A DNA stretch of 64,000 bases from Acidobacteriota bacterium (GTDB lineage Bacteria > Acidobacteriota > Vicinamibacteria > Vicinamibacterales > UBA2999). Positions 58,390 through 64,000 of the stretch are shown here, piece by piece. The translations under genes and the position numbers were made by a program. Within the stretch, counting starts at the first letter, position 1. The number at the start of each line of letters is the position of its first letter. Location: assembly GCA_947482665.1 (NCBI GenBank), contig CANKJK010000014.1, positions 23,830-87,829 on the forward strand, given 5' to 3'. The notes below the pieces were generated by a model. That model searched no databases. It was not told the DNA's origin and saw only the letters and a program-made list of their open reading frames with translations.

Positions 58390-59373
58390 CTACTGAGGGG
58401 AGAAGCGATAGACCGAATCGCCCGTGGCAACCGCCATCTCGCCCGCCGGCCCAAATGCGATGCCCAGGACGCCAGCCCCACTCAGGACCTGCTCCGGGGC
58501 CGCGCCAACGGCGAGCCGATAGACACCCGCACTTCCGGCCAGTGAATCGGCGACATGAAGCACGCCTGCAGGATCAAAGGCCAGCCCCTGCGGTCGGCCG
58601 AACCACCCTGGCATCTGCTCGACACGCCCGTCCCGATCGATCATGTAGAACACGTCCCGTGGCGCGAGCGTGGGAGCCGATACGCACAGCACACCATCAG
58701 GTCGCATCGCGAGGTGAAACGCCGCCACGCTCCCAGGAAGCTCCGCAAAGGCCGACGCTTCACCGTCGACGACACGCAGCACCCTGCCCGCTCGATCTCC
58801 CACGTAGAGCACCCCCTCGCCTCCCCACGCGAGTCCAGTTGGGACACCCAGATCACGAGCGTAGATGTCATGGTGGCCGTCCGCGCCGACTCGGTACACC
58901 ACGCCTTCGAAGCGGCTCGAGACGTAGAGCGCGCCGTCGGGGCCCTCGGCGAGCGATGTGGGATTCCGGATTCCTGTGGCGAATGGCTCACGGGGGCCAT
59001 TTGGCGAGGCTCGGTAGATGGACACCCGGCCTTCCTGTTCGCGCGTCCCGCTACACGTGGCATAGAGACGCCCGTCGCGACTCACCAGTGGGCTGTCGAC
59101 CTGATGGACGCCGGTGACCCACGGCTCACCCACCGACAGAGTTCCGGCCAACTCCTCATCGACGCAGACCTGCAGCGCCTCCCCTGAAACGCCGGCGGGC
59201 ACGACAAAGGTGAGCCGGTGCGGCGTCACAGCGGCCACCAGTGCCGGCACCTCGCCCACCCGCACGTCCGGCCACGTGTCGGAGACGGTAAACCGACCCG
59301 CGCAGGCGACACGCCCGCCCGGCAGGGCGCGCTCGGGAGCGCACAGAGGCGCGTCAGTGACGGACGAAGGCAA
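58390..59373 (-). CDS. NHL/SMP-30-type beta-propeller protein with IPT/TIG-like N-terminus
   Basis: About 327 residues. The first ~90 (GEVPALVAAVTPHRLTFVVPAGVSGEALQVCV) resemble an IPT/TIG immunoglobulin-like module. The rest is a six-bladed propeller with repeated blade ends such as NPTSLAEGPDGALYVSS, VPTGLAWGGEGVLYVGD, RPQGLAFDPAGVLHVAD and LGIAFGPAGEMAVAT. Propellers of this type are lactonases or binding scaffolds; no catalytic set is assigned. The start is poor: TTG 59373 is the best place after the HNH stop, with no ATG or GTG until well inside. No signal peptide is seen from that start. Confidence 0.78.
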   Translation of the reverse strand: MPSSVTDAPLCAPERALPGGRVACAGRFTVSDTWPDVRVGEVPALVAAVTPHRLTFVVPAGVSGEALQVCVDEELAGTLSVGEPWVTGVHQVDSPLVSRDGRLYATCSGTREQEGRVSIYRASPNGPREPFATGIRNPTSLAEGPDGALYVSSRFEGVVYRVGADGHHDIYARDLGVPTGLAWGGEGVLYVGDRAGRVLRVVDGEASAFAELPGSVAAFHLAMRPDGVLCVSAPTLAPRDVFYMIDRDGRVEQMPGWFGRPQGLAFDPAGVLHVADSLAGSAGVYRLAVGAAPEQVLSGAGVLGIAFGPAGEMAVATGDSVYRFSPQ

Positions 59374-59383
59374 TGAATGCAGT

Positions 59384-59917
59384 CTAGACGGCGTCGAGTT
59401 CCGCGTTCCAGTAGAGGTAGTCGCGCCAACTGTCGGGCGCGTTGTGGAGCCCAATGGTGATGCGGATCGCGGGCGCAGAATCGGGACGTCTCGGGGCGCG
59501 GATGAGCCGCATGCCGGCTTCAACTGGCGTGCGCCCACCTTTGCGACGGTTGCAGCGGACGCAGCATGTCACGATGTTCTCCCAGTCCTTGCGACCACCC
59601 TGGGCGACTGGCACCACGTGATCGAAGGTCAACTCCGGAGTCGGAAACACGTCAGCGCAATACTGGCAGGTGTGGCGATCCCTCGCGTAGATGTTCGCTC
59701 GAGAAAACGGCACGTAGTCGAAGCGGCGTTTGATCTTGACGAAGCGAAGGAGCCGAATCACCGACGGCAGCTTGAAGGTGACAGAGACAGCGCGTATCTC
59801 GCGGTCGTGGACCGCAATCACCTCAACCTTCCCCTGGCACCAGAGCGTGATCGCCTTCTGCCAGTGGACGACCTTCAGTGGTTCGTACGACGCATTGAGC
59901 AGCAGCGCCTGTTCCAT
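59384..59917 (-). CDS. HNH endonuclease-domain protein
   Basis: A 177-residue protein. The N-terminal half (LLLNASYEPLKVVHWQKAITLWCQGKVEVI) is the conserved front part of a family common in Acidobacteriota, cyanobacteria and Deltaproteobacteria. The HNH zinc finger follows: Cys84 and Cys87 in CQYC, Asp99-His100 in LTFDHVVPVAQGG, Asn114 in ENIVTCC, and Cys119/Cys122. The catalytic residues are intact. Its cell role is unknown; it is a housekeeping-like gene and not part of a visible restriction or mobile element. The NHL gene follows within about ten bases. Confidence 0.88.
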   Translation of the reverse strand: MEQALLLNASYEPLKVVHWQKAITLWCQGKVEVIAVHDREIRAVSVTFKLPSVIRLLRFVKIKRRFDYVPFSRANIYARDRHTCQYCADVFPTPELTFDHVVPVAQGGRKDWENIVTCCVRCNRRKGGRTPVEAGMRLIRAPRRPDSAPAIRITIGLHNAPDSWRDYLYWNAELDAV

Positions 59918-59989
59918 CGCCCAGCGGTATGATGCCTGCCGATGGCAGAGGTGTCAAGGACACAGACAGCCTCCAAACGATAGTCAGCA

Positions 59990-60487
59990 ATGCACTTATC
60001 CAGATCCGTCAAGCGCCTGTTATCCGTCGTCGCGTTGGGGCTCGCCTGCTCGGGATGCGCGAGCACGAACGCCGTCCCACATCCGTTTCCCGGAAGTCCC
60101 ATCCAACGCCACGCGCAGCCTGACGGAGGAACAGTCATCGAACATGCGCTGCGCTTTCTCGGCACGCCGTACGTTGATGGCGGAGACACGCCTGCGGGAT
60201 TCGACTGCAGCGGCTTCACGCGGTATGTGTTCGGCTTGGCGCACGTGGCACTCCCCCGTCAGGCACAGGAGCAGTTCCGGCAGGGGAAGAAGCAGGCGCT
60301 TCGGCGCGTGCGGCCAGGCGACTTGATCTTCTTCTCCACCATTGCGCCGGGCGCCTCGCACGTGGGCGTCGTCGTTGACCGGACGCGCTTCATCCACGCC
60401 CCAGCCACATCGGGCGTCGTCCGGATTGAGTCGTTTGAAACGCCCTACTGGAAGCACCGCCTCGTCGGCGTCCGGCGCGTGCGTTAG
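59990..60487 (+). CDS. NlpC/P60-family peptidoglycan endopeptidase, lipoprotein
   Basis: A 165-residue cell-wall peptidase. The signal ends in the lipobox ACSGC, so it is probably lipid-anchored in the periplasm. The NlpC/P60 domain fills the rest: catalytic Cys73 in GFDCSGFTRYVF, His124 in GASHVGVVV and His136 in RFIHAPATSGVV. It should cut the peptide stems of peptidoglycan, commonly between D-Glu and diaminopimelate. Its stop codon overlaps that of the convergent mtgA gene. It diverges from the HNH gene over 72 bases. Confidence 0.92.
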   Translation: MHLSRSVKRLLSVVALGLACSGCASTNAVPHPFPGSPIQRHAQPDGGTVIEHALRFLGTPYVDGGDTPAGFDCSGFTRYVFGLAHVALPRQAQEQFRQGKKQALRRVRPGDLIFFSTIAPGASHVGVVVDRTRFIHAPATSGVVRIESFETPYWKHRLVGVRRVR

Positions 60488-61257
60488 TCGGGCCTGCTGG
60501 CCGGAGCCGGAGCCGCTGCGGGCGCCTCCGCGGGGGACGGCGGCGCGGCGGACACCGGACTCGCTTCAGGCGGCCTGACCTGCCCCATGCGAGAGAGGAT
60601 GATTGACTGACGCCGCAGCAGGCGCTTGTTCGGATGATTCACCACGAGCACACGCGGATTCACAATGGCGCCCGCCATGATCGCCGCCTGTTCCGGACTC
60701 AGACTGCTGGCGGAGGCCCCGAAATATCGGCGCGCGGCGGCATCCGCTCCCCACACGCCATCCCCCCATTCAATCAGGTTCAAGTAGAGCTCGAAGATTC
60801 GCTCCTTGGTCAGGGCGGCCTCCAGCCGCCGGGCAATGATGAGTTCCCTGACCTTCCGGAGTGGATCCCTTGAGGGTGACAGATAGAGATTCTTAGCCAG
60901 CTGTTGCGTGATTGTGGAGGCGCCGCGCATCGGCTTGCCCTTCGCGAGATCTTCTTCCACAGCCTCTTTGAGTTGCTCGAGATCGACGCCTTCGTGCTGC
61001 CAGAACGCATCGTCCTCGGCCACGAGCACAGCCCGCTTCAGATGTGACGAAATGCGGCCATAGGCCAGCCATCGATGGTCGCGCCTGAGTTCACGCCCTT
61101 TGGCGCGGGCCTCGCCGTCGCGGAGATCCATGAAGGCCGTCGTCGTGGGATTGACCGTGCGGAGCCCACGGACGTCGGGGAGCGTCACATACACGTAGGC
61201 CACCACGGCGAAGCCGAGCGCGCCGAGTCCGAGCGCAAGCCGAAACGCCCGCATCAT
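60484..61257 (-). CDS. mtgA: Monofunctional biosynthetic peptidoglycan transglycosylase
   Basis: A 257-residue family GT51 enzyme that polymerises lipid II. It has one membrane anchor (LGLGALGFAVVAYVYVTL, about 9-26), catalytic Glu81 in LVAEDDAFWQHEGVD, STITQQLAKNLYLSPSRDPLRKVRELIIARRLE (motif 3 region) and ERIFELYLNLIEWGDGVWG. A Pro/Ala-rich tail ends it. No transpeptidase domain is present. ATGA overlaps with the aldolase gene upstream. Confidence 0.93.
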   Translation of the reverse strand: MMRAFRLALGLGALGFAVVAYVYVTLPDVRGLRTVNPTTTAFMDLRDGEARAKGRELRRDHRWLAYGRISSHLKRAVLVAEDDAFWQHEGVDLEQLKEAVEEDLAKGKPMRGASTITQQLAKNLYLSPSRDPLRKVRELIIARRLEAALTKERIFELYLNLIEWGDGVWGADAAARRYFGASASSLSPEQAAIMAGAIVNPRVLVVNHPNKRLLRRQSIILSRMGQVRPPEASPVSAAPPSPAEAPAAAPAPASRPD

Positions 61258-62147
61258 AGGCGGACGTCGAGACCGAGCTGGATAAGTTGCCCGCGAATCT
61301 CCGCGACCGCATCGGGTGCCAATGCCGTCAGCGGCTCTCGCGGGACGCCTCCTGCCAGACCGATGAGGTCGAGCGCCGCCTTGAATCCAGCGACGCCGTA
61401 CAGTGTCCCCACTGACCGCGCCAGCGGTGTGAGCTGCCGCTGGAGCTGTCGAGCAGCCTCAAGGTCTCCTTCGGAGACGAGCGTCATCATGCGACGACAG
61501 GCGTCCGGCACGAGGCCGGCCAACGCCAGCACACCTCCGGAACACCCGGCACAAAGCGCCGCGCAGAAGGTCGTGGCAGAACCAGCCAGCACAGCGAAAC
61601 CTCTCGGGGTGCGGCTGACGACCTCGGCAATCTGGCCAATGTCTCCCCCGGACTCCTTGATGCCAACAATGTTTGGGTGCTCCGCCAGCCGTTCCACACC
61701 AGCAGGGTTGAGGCTGACGCCGGTGTACATCTGGACGTTGTACAGCAAGAGCGGGACCGGGGAGGCATCTGCGACCAGGCTGTAGTGGCGCACCAGCGCG
61801 TCCGTCGTCATCTGGCCTCGGTAGAACCCAGGCGTGCGGACAATCACCGCATCAGCCCCGGCGCCTGCCGCACGGCGAGTGGCCTCGATCGTCGCGCGCG
61901 TGCTCTCGCGACCCGTGCCCACAATCAGCGGACGACCAGAGGGCATGACGTTCCGGACGACGGCAACCACCTGGTCCGCTTCACTCTCGCTCAGGTGGAC
62001 AGCCTCACCATTCGAGCCCAGAATGACCAACCCCGCCAGGGACGTCCCCATCCAGTGCTCGACATTGCGCGCCAGCGCGGTGGAGTCCACTTCGCCTGCT
62101 CGAAAGGGCGTCGCAATTGGCGTGAAAAGCCCAGACAGCTGTGTCAC
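61254..62147 (-). CDS. DapA-superfamily class I aldolase, likely 4-hydroxy-2-oxoglutarate aldolase-like
   Basis: A 297-residue TIM-barrel lyase. Schiff-base Lys164 is in VGIKESGG and the catalytic Tyr136 in LLLYNVQMYTG. Two DapA hallmarks are missing: the GTTGE loop is GSNGE (44-48), and the Arg that binds the substrate carboxylate is Tyr141. GSNGE is the loop seen in eukaryotic HOGA1-type aldolases. So 4-hydroxy-tetrahydrodipicolinate synthase is doubtful despite the family name; an aldolase for hydroxy-oxoglutarate or a similar keto acid fits better. It overlaps mtgA by four bases. The 232-base gap upstream holds small inverted repeats only. Confidence 0.8.
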   Translation of the reverse strand: MTQLSGLFTPIATPFRAGEVDSTALARNVEHWMGTSLAGLVILGSNGEAVHLSESEADQVVAVVRNVMPSGRPLIVGTGRESTRATIEATRRAAGAGADAVIVRTPGFYRGQMTTDALVRHYSLVADASPVPLLLYNVQMYTGVSLNPAGVERLAEHPNIVGIKESGGDIGQIAEVVSRTPRGFAVLAGSATTFCAALCAGCSGGVLALAGLVPDACRRMMTLVSEGDLEAARQLQRQLTPLARSVGTLYGVAGFKAALDLIGLAGGVPREPLTALAPDAVAEIRGQLIQLGLDVRL

Positions 62148-62379
62148 GCAGACATTTTAGGTGGGTCCCGCCTAAACCCACGCCCCAACCGCAACCTCAT
62201 CCGGATGAAACCACCGGAAAAACGGCCACTCTTACATGGCACTAAAGGCCAGTAGCACTGGGGCTTGCACAATCTGCCCTATCGGTTGACGACCCAGTTG
62301 CAAATTGGTCGATCTTTGACTTCAACCCGGCTATGATCGGCTGGGCACTGGAGTGCCCGATTTAGAGGGACTGACTCAC

Positions 62380-64000
62380 ATGTTTCACGGCATCGCTTCT
62401 GTCCGCCTTCGAGCCCTTGTAGCGTCTGTGACGCTCCTGGGGTTGTGCTGCGCGACAGCAACGCCCGCAGCCGCGCAGACCCACCGCCGCGCTCGTCTCT
62501 CCGGAGACCTCGAGGCTCGCGTCGGGCACGACGACACGCCGACAAGCGTCATTCTCCATGGCACCGTCGAGCAGATCGACGAAATCGCTTCCCGTCACGG
62601 CCTCTCCGTGCGACGCCACCTTCCGGGCGGCGCTGTCGTCAGCGTGGATGCGTATCAGCTTGAGGATGTCGTTAACGACCCGAGCCTGGACAACGCCACG
62701 CTCGACGCGCAGGTCTTCGCATCAATGGACGTGACCACCGTTGCCACCGGCGCGGATCAGGCGTGGGATGGAAGCTGGCGCAATTCCGGCGCATCGCACA
62801 CCTGGCCAGGGATGCGCGTGACGGGCCGCGGTATCACCGTAGCGGTGATTGACTCGGGTATCGATCCCGTTCACCAGCTCCGCAACCGTGTTCTCGCGAA
62901 TCTGGATTTCACAGGAAGCGCCACGGCATACGACGACTACGGGCACGGCACCCACGTGGCCGGCATCATCGGCGCCCGCCGTACCGATGAGGGCGGCACT
63001 GAGTGGTCGGGCATGGCCCCCGATGTCCGGCTGGTGAATCTGAAGGTGTTGGACGCCCACGGCGTGGGCCAGGTCAGCGATGTCATTCGCGCCATCGACT
63101 GGGCCGTCGCCAATCGAAAGGCCTTCCAGATTAGCGTCATCAACCTGTCGCTGGGCCACCTGGCCACCGAATCGTGGAAGACCGACCCCCTGTGCCAGGC
63201 GGTTGAACGAGCCTACCGCGCCGGCATCTTTGTGGTCGCGGCGGCAGGCAACCGGGGCAAGCTGGGCCAGAACGGCCCGAAGGTCTTCGGACTGATTGAT
63301 TCCCCTGCCACCTCCCCCTATGCGTTCACCGTTGGCGCGCTGAACACGAAGCAGACACCGCAGCGCTCCGACGATGTCGTCGCCAGCTACAGCTCACGCG
63401 GCCCGACGCAGTGGGACCATCTTCCGAAGCCGGACGTCGTTGCACCGGGAAACAAGATTCGGAGCCTGCTCGGAAATCATGTCCTGCTCGGGCAGCCCGG
63501 CCACCCAGGCGCACAGGTCATTGGACAGGGTGAAGGAGCCGTCCTTGAACTGAGCGGCACCAGCATGTCGGCGGCCGTCGTCAGCGGAGCCGCAGCCCTG
63601 CTGCTTAATGGCAACCGCCAACTCTCGCCGTTTGGACTCCGCGTTGCGCTTCAGTACACCTCAAGCAAGGTTGGGAAGGGTAGCGCTTACGAGAGCGGCG
63701 TTGGAAGTATCAACGTCGCGGCGGGCCTGTTGGCGGTTCGATCGAGGGTCGCTGCCGCATTCACATCGACCATCGCTGGCGAAACGATTACTCCGCAGCG
63801 GGGTGTATTTGCTGGAATTGACCTGAATGTAGGCGCCCCTGCTCTGTCGGACGGTGTGGTTTGGTCGGACGGTGTGGTTTGGTCGGACGGTGTGGTTTGG
63901 TCGGACGGTGTGGTTTGGTCGGACGGTGTGGTTTGGTCGGACGGCGTGGTTTGGTCGGACGGCGTGGTTTGGTCGGACGGCGTGGTTTGGTCGGACGGCG
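62380..64000 (+). CDS. Subtilisin-like (S8) secreted serine protease with SDGVVW repeats (runs off window)
   Basis: At least 540 residues; the 3' end is outside. Signal peptide about 1-33 (ending PAAAQ), a small pro-domain-like part (50-115, VILHGTVEQIDEIASRHGL) and the S8 domain: Asp158 in VAVIDSGID, His189 in GHGTHVAG, Asn291 in AAAGN, Ser395 in SGTSMSAAV. The triad is complete. From residue 490 the protein becomes an array of the hexapeptide SDGVVW. Similar Trp-rich hexapeptide tails close other S8 proteins and may serve surface attachment. GAGGGA lies before ATG 62380. This gene is missed if closed frames only are counted. Confidence 0.9.
   Translation, partial: MFHGIASVRLRALVASVTLLGLCCATATPAAAQTHRRARLSGDLEARVGHDDTPTSVILHGTVEQIDEIASRHGLSVRRHLPGGAVVSVDAYQLEDVVNDPSLDNATLDAQVFASMDVTTVATGADQAWDGSWRNSGASHTWPGMRVTGRGITVAVIDSGIDPVHQLRNRVLANLDFTGSATAYDDYGHGTHVAGIIGARRTDEGGTEWSGMAPDVRLVNLKVLDAHGVGQVSDVIRAIDWAVANRKAFQISVINLSLGHLATESWKTDPLCQAVERAYRAGIFVVAAAGNRGKLGQNGPKVFGLIDSPATSPYAFTVGALNTKQTPQRSDDVVASYSSRGPTQWDHLPKPDVVAPGNKIRSLLGNHVLLGQPGHPGAQVIGQGEGAVLELSGTSMSAAVVSGAAALLLNGNRQLSPFGLRVALQYTSSKVGKGSAYESGVGSINVAAGLLAVRSRVAAAFTSTIAGETITPQRGVFAGIDLNVGAPALSDGVVWSDGVVWSDGVVWSDGVVWSDGVVWSDGVVWSDGVVWSDGVVWSDG
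63847..64000 (+). repeat. 18-bp coding tandem repeat (8.5 units seen)
   Basis: Unit TCGGACGGTGTGGTTTGG codes SDGVVW. The first five units (63847-63936) carry GGT for Gly and the next four, the last cut by the window edge, carry GGC; all else is identical. The near-perfect identity means recent copying. It is coding, without spacers, and not CRISPR. Confidence 0.97.

Noticed and set aside
59384..59917. Homing or restriction endonuclease
   Set aside because: It has no methylase or intron/intein context and belongs by its N-terminal half to a common chromosomal HNH family.
62148..62379. Sigma-54 promoter before the protease gene (TGGCAC near 62238)
   Set aside because: The -12 GC does not occur at the required spacing.
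63847..64000. CRISPR array
   Set aside because: Units are 18 bases, have no spacers and continue a protein reading frame.

Overview
This is a 64 kb piece of a high-GC Gram-negative chromosome, almost completely filled with genes. An outer membrane is implied by lpxC, an Omp85 protein with POTRA repeats and a terminal Phe, and a giant TamB-like protein. Folate-dependent TrmFO, the dprA-topA-trmFO-xerC order, a TopA with no zinc fingers, a class II (B12) ribonucleotide reductase and many lipoproteins of unknown function fit Acidobacteriota best, perhaps the Vicinamibacteria. That placement is inference; no rRNA or tRNA gene was found to confirm it.

Layout. 0-3 kb: end of an ankyrin-type gene, a membrane glycosyltransferase, trmO and an aldo/keto reductase. 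2.9-6.4 kb: a cluster of small palindromes, then nrdJ behind a promoter with two candidate NrdR boxes. 6.4-12.7 kb: two exported enzyme-like proteins, a sigma-54 type two-component system with a lipoprotein, and a CPBP protease. 12.7-27.7 kb: ten minus-strand genes with touching or near-touching ends: hslV, hslU, a fibronectin-type lipoprotein, transaldolase, a three-subunit acyl-CoA carboxylase, TamB, a TamA/BamA-like protein and a SurA-like chaperone. 27.9-32.8 kb: a PEGA-domain protein, an amino acid permease, and an ECF sigma/anti-sigma operon with two envelope proteins. 33-38.3 kb: an HTH-REC fusion regulator, an ABC-F protein and a second sigma-54 two-component system. 38.35-38.56 kb: two tandem long-hairpin elements with a shared core but unrelated arms. 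38.6-44.8 kb: xerC, trmFO, topA, dprA. 44.9-50.2 kb: TPR protein and lipoprotein, rplU-rpmA-obgE-nadD-rsfS, comF, tmk. 50.2-53.8 kb: lysA, an ECF sigma-STAS-small protein operon, lpxC. 53.9-62.1 kb: uvrA, a second permease, an NHL protein, an HNH protein, NlpC/P60, mtgA and a DapA-superfamily aldolase. 62.4-64 kb: a subtilisin-like protease running off the window in an 18-bp tandem repeat.

How it works together. Most of the window is housekeeping: DNA replication, repair and uptake (nrdJ, topA, uvrA, dprA, comF, tmk, xerC), translation (rplU, rpmA, obgE, rsfS, trmO, trmFO), proteolysis (hslUV) and envelope building (lpxC, TAM-like pair, mtgA, lysA). Several regulators sit among these genes. 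The least explained items are the tandem hairpin elements, the palindrome cluster at the nrdJ 3' end, the ECF-STAS operon with no visible anti-sigma factor, the HTH-REC fusion and the repeat-bearing protease.
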